Origin: an uncultured Macellibacteroides sp.
GTDB lineage: Bacteria > Bacteroidota > Bacteroidia > Bacteroidales > Tannerellaceae
Assembly (NCBI RefSeq): GCF_963667135.1
Contig: NZ_OY762974.1
Span: forward strand, 2,852,001 to 2,916,000
Direction of reading: 5' to 3'
DNA length: 64,000 nucleotides
Position numbers and translations under genes: made by a program. Shown here one piece after another: positions 7,585 to 17,358 of this stretch. Each line of letters opens with the position of its first letter. The first letter of the stretch is position 1. The notes beneath the pieces were generated by a model, which saw only the letters and a program-made list of their open reading frames with translations, searched no databases and had not been told where the DNA came from.

Positions 7585-8251
7585 TATTGCCTCCTTCCTT
7601 TACTGTTTCAGTTTGTGATATTTCTTCAGGATTAGCTGGATCAGTTGTAGCTCCAGATGCGCCATCCCATTTTTTTGTTCCTGCATAGGCACTGTAAGCA
7701 CGGTTTACTGCATCCAGAAAAGCCCGGCTCGAAATGGTGGCAGCCGTAATGGCATCCACATCTCCGCCATCTTTACTAACCTGCAGATTACCGTCCGATA
7801 AAGAACGGCCAAGTACACTTTGTTTATTTTTGTTCATTCGGAACCACTCCTGCATTTTAGAACCAAGTCCGGGAGTTTCGGAATGTTGCAGTACCGAGTA
7901 ATTAAATAATTTTCCATCGGCATCGAAGCCAACAATTACTTTAATCTCACCCGAAAAACCCTTTTGCGTATTGCTTTCAACGGCAACACCAATAAGCTTT
8001 CCGTCTTTTTTTGCAGGGTAAATCAAAAGAGAATCCCCTTCGGCTGTAGCTGCTTTGTAAGATTCTTTTGTAGGATTGTTATCGAATGGAGGAGTAACCT
8101 CTTTGATAGCGGTTTCGAGAGCTGCGGCTTTTGACGCAGCAATTGGCGCGGTTGTATAGTCGTTTACACCCGCAAGGATAGCTCCGGCACCACCACATAT
8201 AATGGTAAGCGACAGCAACATATTTGGTAATGTAGATTTTAATTTAGCCAT
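7577..8251 (-). CDS. rnfG: Rnf complex FMN-binding subunit RnfG
   Basis: A 224-residue protein with one N-terminal membrane anchor (about 10-30) and a periplasmic FMN-binding domain. The flavinylation motif is DAITAATISS (around residues 166-175), where the second Thr (Thr172) would carry covalent FMN; the usual Gly of the (S/T)GAT motif is Ala here. The C-terminus has a Pro/Glu-rich tail. Electrons pass through RnfG between RnfD and the other subunits. It sits two bases after rnfD. Confidence 0.93.
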   Translation of the reverse strand: MAKLKSTLPNMLLSLTIICGGAGAILAGVNDYTTAPIAASKAAALETAIKEVTPPFDNNPTKESYKAATAEGDSLLIYPAKKDGKLIGVAVESNTQKGFSGEIKVIVGFDADGKLFNYSVLQHSETPGLGSKMQEWFRMNKNKQSVLGRSLSDGNLQVSKDGGDVDAITAATISSRAFLDAVNRAYSAYAGTKKWDGASGATTDPANPEEISQTETVKEGGNNE

Positions 8252-8253
8252 GC

Positions 8254-9213
8254 TTATTTCCCTCCGAAATGTTTAGGTTTAATATAGGTGTTAATTAGCG
8301 GAGTAAGCGCGTTCATAATAAGAATTGCGAACGACATCCCTTCGGGATAAGCACCAAATAAACGAATTATAGTGGTAATTAAGCCAATACCTACTCCGTA
8401 AACCAGCATCCCGTTGGTGCTCATCGGCGAAGTAACATAGTCGGTCGCCATAAAAATAGCACCAAGAAGCAGACCACCCGAAAGAATATGAATCAGCGGG
8501 TTTGCATAGGAAATAGGATCAATTAAGTACATTATACCTGTAAAAATAGCAACTGTTCCGATAATCGAAACCGGAATGTGCCAGGTAATAATTTTGCGGA
8601 TAAGCATAAATGCCAACCCTAAAAGAAGGGCAATCGCTCCAACTTCCCCTAAACTACCACCCATGTTACCCAAAAGCATATCTGAATAGGTTGGAAGCTC
8701 TCCGGCATGTTGTTTAAGAGCCGATAAAACCGTAGCTCCGGTTTCGGCATCGGTGTAACTCATGGGAAGATTACCAGGAACTGGCCAGGTGGTCATTTGC
8801 GCCGGGAACGAGATTAGAAGGAATACACGTCCTACTAATGCAGGGTTGAAAATATTATTTCCCAATCCGCCAAACGACATTTTACCAATGCCGATAGCAG
8901 CAAGAGCTCCGATAACAATAATCCACGCCGGAAGATTGGAAGGAAGGTTGAAGGCCAACAGCAATCCTGTAAGAATAGCCGATCCGTCGCAGATGGTTGG
9001 TTGCTTCTTATACAGAAATTTTTGGATAAGATATTCAAACAAAACACAAGCAATAACAGCTGTTGCTGTAACCACCAGTGCGCCAAGCCCGAAGAAATAA
9101 AGTGATGCCAGAAACGCCGGAACCAGGGCGATCAGTACACCGTACATATTTTTACTTATCGAATCGCCGCCGTGAATATGCGGCGATGGAGATACAATGA
9201 ATTTATTTTCCAT
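8254..9213 (-). CDS. rnfD: Rnf complex FMN-binding membrane subunit RnfD
   Basis: A 319-residue multi-pass membrane subunit of the NqrB/RnfD family. The covalent FMN site ETGAT (residues 157-161, Thr161) is intact. The N-terminus SPSPHIHGGDSISKNMYGVL is typical of the family. RnfD with RnfG carries flavins across the membrane and is thought to couple electron flow to Na+ or H+ translocation. Gaps to rnfC and rnfG are 12 and two bases. Confidence 0.95.
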   Translation of the reverse strand: MENKFIVSPSPHIHGGDSISKNMYGVLIALVPAFLASLYFFGLGALVVTATAVIACVLFEYLIQKFLYKKQPTICDGSAILTGLLLAFNLPSNLPAWIIVIGALAAIGIGKMSFGGLGNNIFNPALVGRVFLLISFPAQMTTWPVPGNLPMSYTDAETGATVLSALKQHAGELPTYSDMLLGNMGGSLGEVGAIALLLGLAFMLIRKIITWHIPVSIIGTVAIFTGIMYLIDPISYANPLIHILSGGLLLGAIFMATDYVTSPMSTNGMLVYGVGIGLITTIIRLFGAYPEGMSFAILIMNALTPLINTYIKPKHFGGK

Positions 9214-9225
9214 GATAACGCTTAA

Positions 9226-10557
9226 TTATTGCTTTCTTGCTCTTACAATTCCCATCACTTTGGTTTTACCCAGACGAATATGATCCAGTAATGGACGATT
9301 AGCCGGACACGTATAGCTGCAGGAACCGCACTCAATACAATCGGTTATATAATTCTTTTCGGCAAGTCCCCATTCGCTAAACTCTGTCGCATTCATAAGC
9401 AGACTTGGATTTAATCCCATTGGGCATGCTTTTACACATTTCGCACAACGGATACAGTCGTACACAGGCTTGCGAACAGACTCTTCTTTCGACAGAATCA
9501 ATATACCCGAACTTCCTTTTGTAACCGGAACTTCTGCATTGATAAGAGCTTTACCCATCATAGGGCCGCCACCAATAATTTTACCTGTATTTTCGGGAAT
9601 TCCTCCTGCAGCTTCAATAAGCATACTGATCGGTGTTCCGATACGTACCTTGAAATTTGAGGGAGTTGACACCCCTTTACCTGTAACGGTTACAATGCGT
9701 TCGATAAGAGGTTTGTTTTTTTGTACAGCTTCGTACACAGCAAATGCGGTACCTACATTTTGTACAATCGCTCCCACAGAAATGGGAAGCGCTCCACTCT
9801 TTACTTGTTTACTTATAATCGCATCAATTAATTGCTTTTCTCCACCTTGTGGATACTGAACTTTAAGAGGTTCTATCTCAATCCCTTTAAATTCTGTTGC
9901 CAGCTTCTTAAAATGATTGATGGCATCGGATTTATTGTTCTCGATTCCTATAATAGCCTTCGAAACATTCGTTGCTTTCATTAGCAGACTTACGCCCGAC
10001 AGAATTTCTAACCCCTTTTCCAACATAAGCGAATGGTCGGAAGTTAGATACGGCTCACATTCCACTCCGTTTATGATAAGGACTTCCGCTTTAGTTCCGG
10101 GAGGAGGCAAAAGCTTTACCTGTGTAGGAAATGTAGCACCGCCTAATCCTACAATACCTGCGGCCGAAATCTTATCAACAATTTCTTTCGAAGATAAGTT
10201 ACAGTCACGTACAATACTTTCGGTTCGGTCAATGGTTTCTTCCCATTCATCACCTTCAACGTCAATGTAAACGGCCGGTTTTCTGTATCCACTTGAATCC
10301 AGTGCATTGTCAATTTTATTAACCTTGCCTGAAACGGACGAATGTATGTTGGCGGAAACAAAACCACCTGCTTTAGCAATAAGTGTTCCAACTTTTACCA
10401 GGTCTCCTTTTTTTACCAACGCCTGAGCAGGTGCTCCGATGTGTTGGCCCAGGGGTATGATAACCTGTTTGGGGATATCAAGAGCAGTTATGTGTTTTCC
10501 GGCAGACAATTTATTTTCGGGTGGATGTATTCCTCCGATACGAAATGTCTTAAGCAT
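9226..10557 (-). CDS. rnfC: Rnf complex NADH-binding Fe-S subunit RnfC
   Basis: A 443-residue subunit that docks NAD(H)/FMN on the cytoplasmic side. The N-terminal region has the family's GGIHPPENK start. The nucleotide-binding part includes GLGGATFPTQVKL and INGVECEPYLT. Two [4Fe-4S] motifs close the protein, CIRCAKCVKACP and CIECGSCSYTCP. It is compact relative to proteobacterial RnfC, which carries a long repetitive C-terminal tail. Confidence 0.96.
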   Translation of the reverse strand: MLKTFRIGGIHPPENKLSAGKHITALDIPKQVIIPLGQHIGAPAQALVKKGDLVKVGTLIAKAGGFVSANIHSSVSGKVNKIDNALDSSGYRKPAVYIDVEGDEWEETIDRTESIVRDCNLSSKEIVDKISAAGIVGLGGATFPTQVKLLPPPGTKAEVLIINGVECEPYLTSDHSLMLEKGLEILSGVSLLMKATNVSKAIIGIENNKSDAINHFKKLATEFKGIEIEPLKVQYPQGGEKQLIDAIISKQVKSGALPISVGAIVQNVGTAFAVYEAVQKNKPLIERIVTVTGKGVSTPSNFKVRIGTPISMLIEAAGGIPENTGKIIGGGPMMGKALINAEVPVTKGSSGILILSKEESVRKPVYDCIRCAKCVKACPMGLNPSLLMNATEFSEWGLAEKNYITDCIECGSCSYTCPANRPLLDHIRLGKTKVMGIVRARKQ

Positions 10558-10580
10558 ATAATTAGATTTTATGAATTATT

Positions 10581-11423
10581 TTATTCGGTTACTTCTACTT
10601 TTTTCTCTTTCTTTGGAGGGAAGTTTAGTTCATGGATGGCATTTGTCGGGCAAACATCAACACATTTACGACATAGTCGGCACTTGTTATAATCAATGTA
10701 GGCCAGATTGTTTTCGATTTTTATGGCATCGAAGGCACATTCTTTAAAACAAAGCGAACAGCCGATACATGCGTTTGAACATGCTTTTTTAGCAACTACG
10801 CCTTTGTCTTTATTCATACAACTTACAAAAATCCGACGGGATTTGGGCCCTTTCTTACGAAGCTCGATCAGATTTTTCGGACAAGCTTTTACACAAGCGC
10901 CGCAGGATGTACATTTGTCTTCAATTACTTCAGCAATACCGGTTACCGGATTGATAAAGATTGCGTCGAAATTACATACGTCTACACAGTCGCCATAGCC
11001 CAAACAGCCAAATGAACAGCCAGTTTCGCCTCCATAAAGACTGGACGCAACTGCGCAACTTTTAACTCCATCGTACTGGTTGATTTTTGGACGGGCTTCG
11101 CAGGTACCATTGCAGCGTACTACGGCCAGCATCGCATCGGCGGAAGTTGCTTCTTTACCTAAAATACCGGCAACTTTTCCCATAACATCAACTCCACCTA
11201 CCGGACAAAATAGTCCTTCTAATGTATCAGCACCAACGCAGGCAGTAGCAAATCCGCTACATCCCGGGTATCCGCAGCCACCACAGTTTGCAGCAGGCAA
11301 AACTTCCTGCACCTGAGCTATGCGCGGATCTTCATAAACTTCAAATTTTTTGGAAGCAGCATATAAAATGATGGCTCCAACAGCCCCAATTACTCCTAGT
11401 GAAATAACAGCAATCAAAATCAT
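10581..11423 (-). CDS. rnfB: Rnf complex ferredoxin-type subunit RnfB
   Basis: A 280-residue protein with an N-terminal membrane helix (1-24), the RnfB-specific cluster motif ANCGGCGYPGC, and a C-terminal array of ferredoxin-like cysteine motifs (CSFGCLGYGDCVDVC, CTSCGACVKACP, CIGCSLCFKECA, CRLCRKCVDVCP). It accepts electrons from reduced ferredoxin and passes them to the complex. It follows the rseC gene by eight bases and leads the structural genes. Confidence 0.96.
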   Translation of the reverse strand: MILIAVISLGVIGAVGAIILYAASKKFEVYEDPRIAQVQEVLPAANCGGCGYPGCSGFATACVGADTLEGLFCPVGGVDVMGKVAGILGKEATSADAMLAVVRCNGTCEARPKINQYDGVKSCAVASSLYGGETGCSFGCLGYGDCVDVCNFDAIFINPVTGIAEVIEDKCTSCGACVKACPKNLIELRKKGPKSRRIFVSCMNKDKGVVAKKACSNACIGCSLCFKECAFDAIKIENNLAYIDYNKCRLCRKCVDVCPTNAIHELNFPPKKEKKVEVTE

Positions 11424-11431
11424 GGTATATA

Positions 11432-11848
11432 TTAATTAAGTTTTTTTAAGGTAAAAACAAATTTCTTTTTTAGCTTATTGCGGCACATATACAAAATGCC
11501 ATAGTAAGGTACTACAGCAAATAATCCAAGTAGCGCGCTTTCTGTTTCCGCTAGTTGTAGATTTGTCCCTATAGCAATAGTCAGAACAATAATGATTAGA
11601 GGAATAACAAATGCAAAAAGTACAGCCTGTAATCCAAGAGAACTTTCTCCGCAAATAATTACGGTATCATTTACATTAAATTTACCGGAGTAATCGGTTA
11701 CTTCAATGATTTTCTCTTTACTATCCGAGGCTGTACACATAGACTTGGCGTGGCAACCGGAACAAGCCGATTGCTGAACAATCTTTACTGAGATAAGATT
11801 GCCATCTATCTTTTCGATAATCCCCATGTGATCTATGCTTTCGCTCAT
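11432..11848 (-). CDS. rseC: SoxR-reducing/RseC-family protein
   Basis: A 138-residue membrane protein of the RseC/MucC family, with an N-terminal cysteine motif CSGCHAKSMC and two C-terminal membrane helices (about 75-95 and 103-120). In E. coli RseC is linked to the rsx (rnf) operon and SoxR reduction. In Bacteroidetes it commonly opens the rnf operon, as here, so an accessory role in Rnf assembly or Fe-S chemistry is more likely than sigma-E control. Confidence 0.88.
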   Translation of the reverse strand: MSESIDHMGIIEKIDGNLISVKIVQQSACSGCHAKSMCTASDSKEKIIEVTDYSGKFNVNDTVIICGESSLGLQAVLFAFVIPLIIIVLTIAIGTNLQLAETESALLGLFAVVPYYGILYMCRNKLKKKFVFTLKKLN

Positions 11849-11877
11849 ATTTGTAAACTCGACATTACAATTCGCGG

Positions 11878-11885
11878 CAAAAGTA
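11878..11885 (-). promoter_or_regulatory. Candidate -7 element of the rnf operon
   Basis: Reverse strand TACTTTTG fits TAnnTTTG, 30 bases upstream of the rseC start. No clear TTTG is present at the expected -33 spacing, so this is a half match. Confidence 0.4.
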
Positions 11886-11947
11886 AGGAATATTTGGGAA
11901 CTGCATCATGATTAACAAAGATTATATGGAGTTTTTTTTAAATTTAC

Positions 11948-13465
11948 TTACCATTTGTAATTAAAACCGAAGCTTAAAAGCTCATTCATTTGGAAATAGC
12001 TGTCAATGTTCTCTTTTTTACTCACTCCGTCGTCAAAACGTAAGTGAAGATAAATTCTGGTAGAGAAAAATCTGCTGATAGCAAGCGTTAATGTGTTCTC
12101 AAATTCGCCTACTACCTGGTCATAACTGGTAAAATAATAAAACCTTGATTGCCAGTTAATATTCCTGGATATATTGTATGCTAAATCGGTACGAACAGTC
12201 GAACCGAACTTGCTAAGACTATGCTTGTTATCTCTGAATCCGTGACGAGCCAGATCGATATCATCTTTTAAGCTATATAAATAGGTAAAAGAAGCAGGAG
12301 CCAGATTGACTGTTAACCTTAGGTTTTTGTGCTTGTCCTTAAAGGATTTGTTTAGCTCGTATTTCATACCGACCCCAACGTTAACAGAAAACGGAGAAAG
12401 AAATGCGGCTAATTGTTTTGTTGAGTTTTCCGAGTAATTAGTGAATAACTGCGTTTTGAATTCGGCGTCAAACGTATAAAACCAATTATTGAAGGCCTTA
12501 TAACCTAAGTTACTGTGAAGCCGTAACACATCGTCTCCAATTTTGTAATCATGGATTGTATCTTTTGGTGCATTGTAAAAACTTAATTTCATTTCCACCT
12601 CGTTTGCAAACTGCACTTTATCTTTGTTGTAGTCGTACTTCAGGTAATTTCTTGTAAATACATTCAGATTACTGCTTCCTCCTTTATGCCAGTTGGCTGA
12701 CACATGGTTTTGCGAGAACTGTATGGCACTCTCAAAATTAGATTTCCAGTATCTTCTTTCGGGTATGAATTTTCCCGGTCCGCTAACATCATTAAAGTTG
12801 GCATCATTAGAAACAGACAATAGATTTTCCGTTGGATCCTTTTGTATCTCTTTGGGTCTGATTACGTCTTTAGGCAGATTATTCATAGTGTAATGAAAAT
12901 CTTCGGGATTATTCTTTTCAATATATAGGATTGCCATTTCTTCAATCCTTTTTTGTCTCAGTTCATCTTTGAAAACGGAATCTGATTTATAATACTTACT
13001 GTATGGATCTTTTGTATTCAGCACGTTGAAATTATAAAAAGAGAGATTTTTAGGAAGAATATTCCCTTTAAACAAAGGAGTCATGAAGATAGGATTAACA
13101 ATCACCGTGTCTTTGAAGGTTGTGCTTTTATCAAACTGCATGGAGGCATCTCTTGCATACCGCGCCCAATAAAGAGCTTTTTCGGATAGCCCGATACTAT
13201 CTTTCTTTATGAATCTCTTCAAAGATTCTCCAGGCTGAACCGGAGCCGAATACGAGCTGTTTTGCTTTTCAAACTGCGAGCGTAAATCTGAAATTTTGTT
13301 TAGATCAGACTGAGGAGTCTCTGTATTTATTGTGTCTTGATCCAAAACCTGAATTGAATCTGTTGTACTCATGTCTGGTAAACCCGTAATATCCTGCGAA
13401 GTTGCGTTAACGCTTATCAGTAAAAGCATGAATACTAATACCATTGTACATCTTTTCATCATCAT
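11948..13465 (-). CDS. DUF3078 family outer membrane protein
   Basis: A 505-residue secreted protein with a signal peptide (about 1-24, ending ATSQ). A polar N-terminal half precedes the DUF3078 barrel-like region, whose signature is FSQNHVSANWHKGGSSNLN, followed by alternating strands to an aromatic C-terminus (FGFNYKW). Role unknown in the family; probably an outer membrane barrel. It is divergent from pyrG and about 100 bases ahead of the rnf operon, without a visible terminator between them. Confidence 0.8.
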   Translation of the reverse strand: MMMKRCTMVLVFMLLLISVNATSQDITGLPDMSTTDSIQVLDQDTINTETPQSDLNKISDLRSQFEKQNSSYSAPVQPGESLKRFIKKDSIGLSEKALYWARYARDASMQFDKSTTFKDTVIVNPIFMTPLFKGNILPKNLSFYNFNVLNTKDPYSKYYKSDSVFKDELRQKRIEEMAILYIEKNNPEDFHYTMNNLPKDVIRPKEIQKDPTENLLSVSNDANFNDVSGPGKFIPERRYWKSNFESAIQFSQNHVSANWHKGGSSNLNVFTRNYLKYDYNKDKVQFANEVEMKLSFYNAPKDTIHDYKIGDDVLRLHSNLGYKAFNNWFYTFDAEFKTQLFTNYSENSTKQLAAFLSPFSVNVGVGMKYELNKSFKDKHKNLRLTVNLAPASFTYLYSLKDDIDLARHGFRDNKHSLSKFGSTVRTDLAYNISRNINWQSRFYYFTSYDQVVGEFENTLTLAISRFFSTRIYLHLRFDDGVSKKENIDSYFQMNELLSFGFNYKW

Positions 13466-13690
13466 AATATCTTTACATTTATTTGATAAACAGGAGGCGA
13501 ATTTAGATAAAAAGAATGAAATAAGCTACATTTTTACATCCTATAACACCCTCCTTGTTTTTTCTTATAATTATAGTTGATTGGTAAACAGATTGTTGTT
13601 GTGTATTAATGATAGGTTATTCCATGTTAAATATTATCTTGTTAACAATCCGGAAATCAACATTCAACTATAAATGTAACAATTAAATGA
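13466..13690. other. Divergent intergenic region, reverse side
   Basis: The space between the DUF3078 gene and the pyrG promoter. On the reverse strand TAAATTCG (13498-13505) is a near match to the -7 element for the DUF3078 gene. Nothing else is recognised. Confidence 0.4.
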
Positions 13691-13719
13691 TTGAATTTCT
13701 CCGAAAATGGTTAACTTTG
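13691..13719 (+). promoter_or_regulatory. pyrG promoter
   Basis: TTG (13691-13693), 18 bases, TAACTTTG (13712-13719). Transcription would start near 13727, leaving a 5' UTR of roughly 40 bases. Confidence 0.6.
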
Positions 13720-13769
13720 CAGATTGAAATATGAGTATGTATTTACTGAAAAATTAAAATATTACTATC

Positions 13770-15380
13770 GTGGCAGATACAAAGTACATCTTCGTTACGG
13801 GTGGGGTAGTCTCTTCTTTGGGTAAGGGGATTATTTCCGCATCATTGGGTAAGTTGCTTCAGGCAAGAGGTTATAAGGTTACTATTCAAAAATTTGATCC
13901 TTACATCAACGTTGACCCTGGTACATTAAATCCATATGAACATGGAGAATGTTATGTGACAGTAGACGGACATGAAGCCGATCTTGACCTTGGACATTAC
14001 GAACGTTTTTTGAATGTTCAGACAACTCGTGCAAATAATATTACATCTGGACGTATTTATCAAAACGTTATAAGCAAAGAGCGTAAAGGTGATTATTTAG
14101 GAAAAACAGTTCAGGTAGTTCCTCACATTACAGATGAAATTAAACGCAATGTGAAGTTATTGGGAACTAAGTATAAATACGATTTCGTTATTACAGAAAT
14201 CGGAGGTACTGTAGGTGATATCGAATCTCTTCCTTTTATTGAAAGCGTTCGTCAGTTAAAATGGGAGTTAGGTAAAAATTGTTTGAATGTTCATTTAACC
14301 TATGTGCCTTACATTGCAGCTGCTAAGGAATTTAAAACGAAGCCAACTCAACATTCTGTAAAACAACTTCAGGAGTTAGGAATACAGCCGGATATTCTGG
14401 TTTTACGTACTGAGCAAGTTTTGAAAACAGATATTTTACGTAAGGTTGCATTATTTTGTAATGTGGCTGAAGAGTGTGTGGTTCAATCGGTGGATGTTCC
14501 AACTATTTATGAAGTACCTTTAATGTTGCAACGCCAGGGAATGGATGTGGCAGTGTTAAAGAAAGTTGGGTTGGAAGTGGGTGAAACTCCTGATCTAAAA
14601 CAGTGGAAAGAATTCCTTAACAAAAAGGCTGCTGCAACAGAAACTGTAAAAATCGGATTGGTAGGAAAGTATGTTGAATTGCAGGATGCTTATAAGTCAA
14701 TCGATGAATCCTTGCTACATGCGGCTATATATAATGATAGGAAACTAGATCTTCATCTTTTCCATTCAGAAAAACTATCAGATGAAAATGCAGCAGAACA
14801 ACTTGCTGATATGGACGGCATTATTATTGCCCCCGGATTTGGCCAGCGTGGTATAGAAGGTAAATTTTCGGCTATTAAGTATGCCAGAGAAAACAACAAG
14901 CCTTTGTTTGGTATTTGTCTCGGAATGCAGTGTATGGTTATTGAATTTGCCCGTAATGTACTAGGTTATACAGATGCAAATTCGACGGAGATGGAGCCTA
15001 ATACGCCTCATCCGGTAATTGATATGATGGAAGAACAGAAGACGGTTGTTAATCTTGGAGGTTCTATGCGTCTTGGTGCTTATGATTGTATCCTTAAAAA
15101 AGGATCAAAAGCTTACGAGGCATATGGTAAGGAGCACATTCAGGAACGTCATCGTCATCGTTTCGAATTTAACGGAGGTTATAAAGACGAATTTGAAGCT
15201 GCTGGTATGAAATGTGTGGGAACTAACCCGGATACCAATTTAGTGGAAGTGGTAGAAATTCCTTCTTTAAACTGGTTTGTTGGTGTTCAGTATCATCCTG
15301 AATATAATAGTACAGTTGTTAATCCGAATCCTCTTTTTATAAGCTTTATTAAAGCGGCTATTACTAATAATAAGATTTAA
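13770..15380 (+). CDS. pyrG: CTP synthase
   Basis: Makes CTP from UTP, ATP and glutamine. The 536-residue protein has the synthetase P-loop GGVVSSLGKG (11-20), DGHEADLDLGHYERF (66-80) and EIGGTVGDIES. A C-terminal class I glutamine amidotransferase carries the nucleophile Cys383 in GICLGMQ and the His/Glu pair in VQYHPEYNS. The family's usual length is 530-550. yidC follows ten bases after the stop, so the two are co-transcribed. Confidence 0.98.
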   Translation: MADTKYIFVTGGVVSSLGKGIISASLGKLLQARGYKVTIQKFDPYINVDPGTLNPYEHGECYVTVDGHEADLDLGHYERFLNVQTTRANNITSGRIYQNVISKERKGDYLGKTVQVVPHITDEIKRNVKLLGTKYKYDFVITEIGGTVGDIESLPFIESVRQLKWELGKNCLNVHLTYVPYIAAAKEFKTKPTQHSVKQLQELGIQPDILVLRTEQVLKTDILRKVALFCNVAEECVVQSVDVPTIYEVPLMLQRQGMDVAVLKKVGLEVGETPDLKQWKEFLNKKAAATETVKIGLVGKYVELQDAYKSIDESLLHAAIYNDRKLDLHLFHSEKLSDENAAEQLADMDGIIIAPGFGQRGIEGKFSAIKYARENNKPLFGICLGMQCMVIEFARNVLGYTDANSTEMEPNTPHPVIDMMEEQKTVVNLGGSMRLGAYDCILKKGSKAYEAYGKEHIQERHRHRFEFNGGYKDEFEAAGMKCVGTNPDTNLVEVVEIPSLNWFVGVQYHPEYNSTVVNPNPLFISFIKAAITNNKI

Positions 15381-15390
15381 GCAATAATAA

Positions 15391-17292
15391 ATGGATAAAA
15401 ACACTTTAATTGGTTTTCTGCTTATAGGGGTTGTTCTATTTGCTTTTAGTTGGTTTAATCAGCCTTCTCCTGAGCAAGCAGAAGCTCAGCGCCGTTATCA
15501 GGATTCAATCGCAAAGATTGAACAAGCCAGTCAGTTGGTACAGAAAGAAAAACAAGCATCTTCGCTCGCAACAGTACCTGATTCACTTGCCGGTCAGCCC
15601 GATTCGGTTCGTTCGGCTCATTTCCAAAAAGAATTCGGCGTTTTTGCCGAATCAGTAACTGGTGAAGAACAGTTTACAACACTTGAAAATGATAAAGTTG
15701 AGCTTCGTTTTTCTAATAAAGGCGGAAGAGTTTACTCTGCTCGTTTGAAAGAGTACAAAACACATGATTCTTTGCCTTTGATACTTTTTGAAGGAGATGA
15801 AGCCTTGTTGGATTTTACATTGGTAACATCGACCAATCGTGTTGTAAATACTGCGGGCATGTATTTTAAAGCTATTCCGGGTAAAGATTCAAAATCCCTT
15901 GTGATGCGTTTGTCTGCCGGAGAAGGAAGTTATCTGGACTTTACGTATACGTTGAAGCCTGACGACTATATGCTTCATATGGATATTAAAGGTACTGGTT
16001 TAAACGGAATATTGGCACCTGGTACAAATGCACTGGATGTAAATTGGGATCAAAAAATTCGTCAACAGGAGAAAGGACGTAAATTCGAAGATCAGTATGC
16101 TGCTGTATATTATAAATTTGTAGCAGATGATGTTGAATACCTGAGCGAAACTAAAAACGATAGCAAGCAGCTTTCCAATCGGTTGAAATGGGTTGCCTAT
16201 AAAGATAAGTTCTTCTCTACAGTTTTAATCTCTGAAGACGGCTTCGAGGCAACAAATGTTGCATCTGAGTTGATTCCCGAAGGTAAGTATATAAAGGAAT
16301 GTAAAACTACGACTTCTATACCCTTTGATTTAAGAGGAGAAAAGGCAACTTCGTTGCGTTATTTCTTTGGACCAAACAAATATAACTTGTTGGCTGGTTA
16401 TGATAAGGGAGTTGAAAACGCAGATAAGCTGGATTTGGATAATCTGGTACCACTTGGAGCCAGTATTTTCCGTTGGATTAATAAGTATTTTATCCTGCCA
16501 TTATTTAATTTCTTTGGTAACTTCATCGGTAGTTACGGTCTTATCATATTTTTGCTTACACTGCTTGTAAAGCTTATTCTTTTCCCTCTTACATATAAAT
16601 CTTATATGTCGTCGGCCAAGATGCGCGTTCTTCGTCCCCAGGTTGAAGAAATTAATGCAAAGTTTCCGGGACAGGATAAAGCGTTGGAGCGTCAAAAGGC
16701 TACGATGGAGTTGTATAGCAGGGCAGGGGCAAGTCCGATGAGCGGATGTTTGCCTATGTTACTGCAGATGCCTATTTTAATTGCCATGTATATGTTTTTC
16801 CCGTCTTCCATTGAACTTCGTCACGAAAGCTTCCTTTGGGCGCAAGACCTTTCAACATATGATGCTGTTATTAGCTGGACAACCAATATACCTTTAATAA
16901 CGCCTTATTTTGGTAACCATATTAGTTTATTCTGTTTGTTGATGACTATCACAAACATTATATATACTAAGTTTAATATGGATCAGACAAATACCGGTCA
17001 GCAACAGATGCCGGGTATGAAGGCTATGATGTATATGATGCCTCTTATGTTCCTCGTATTCTTTAATCAGAATGCTTCAGGCTTAAGCTACTATTACTTC
17101 ATCTCTACATTAATTACTATTGTTCAGACGTTGATTTTCAGATATACCATTAACGAAGAAAAGTTACTGTTAAAACTAGAAGAAAACAAAAAGAAGCCTG
17201 CAAAGAAAAAATCAGGTTTTATGAAGCGTCTCGAAGATGCCCAAAAGGCCCAACAGGAGCAATTGAAGAAGCAACAGAAAGGCAAAAAATAA
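15391..17292 (+). CDS. yidC: Membrane protein insertase YidC
   Basis: A 633-residue Gram-negative type YidC: N-terminal signal-anchor (4-20), a large periplasmic domain (about 60-350), then the five-helix insertase core starting near FGNFIGSYGLIIFLLTLLVK, with YKSYMSSAKMRVLRPQ at the first cytoplasmic loop and PMSGCLPMLLQMPILIAMY in the coiled/second helix region. A Lys-rich C-terminal tail (KKPAKKKSG) probably contacts ribosomes. It inserts membrane proteins with or without SecYEG. Confidence 0.97.
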   Translation: MDKNTLIGFLLIGVVLFAFSWFNQPSPEQAEAQRRYQDSIAKIEQASQLVQKEKQASSLATVPDSLAGQPDSVRSAHFQKEFGVFAESVTGEEQFTTLENDKVELRFSNKGGRVYSARLKEYKTHDSLPLILFEGDEALLDFTLVTSTNRVVNTAGMYFKAIPGKDSKSLVMRLSAGEGSYLDFTYTLKPDDYMLHMDIKGTGLNGILAPGTNALDVNWDQKIRQQEKGRKFEDQYAAVYYKFVADDVEYLSETKNDSKQLSNRLKWVAYKDKFFSTVLISEDGFEATNVASELIPEGKYIKECKTTTSIPFDLRGEKATSLRYFFGPNKYNLLAGYDKGVENADKLDLDNLVPLGASIFRWINKYFILPLFNFFGNFIGSYGLIIFLLTLLVKLILFPLTYKSYMSSAKMRVLRPQVEEINAKFPGQDKALERQKATMELYSRAGASPMSGCLPMLLQMPILIAMYMFFPSSIELRHESFLWAQDLSTYDAVISWTTNIPLITPYFGNHISLFCLLMTITNIIYTKFNMDQTNTGQQQMPGMKAMMYMMPLMFLVFFNQNASGLSYYYFISTLITIVQTLIFRYTINEEKLLLKLEENKKKPAKKKSGFMKRLEDAQKAQQEQLKKQQKGKK

Positions 17293-17318
17293 AAATTAGA
17301 AATTGTTTTTATATGTTT

Positions 17319-17358
17319 AATGGGGAAGACGGGTAAATCCGGTCTTCCCCATTTTTAT
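17319..17358 (+). terminator. Intrinsic terminator after yidC
   Basis: Arms AATGGGGAAGAC (17319-17330) and GTCTTCCCCATT (17342-17353), followed by a T-run. It ends the pyrG-yidC transcript. Confidence 0.85.

Noticed and set aside
9470-9859. 129-residue forward frame inside rnfC
   Set aside because: Antisense to a complete and well-matched RnfC; no promoter or recognisable domain.
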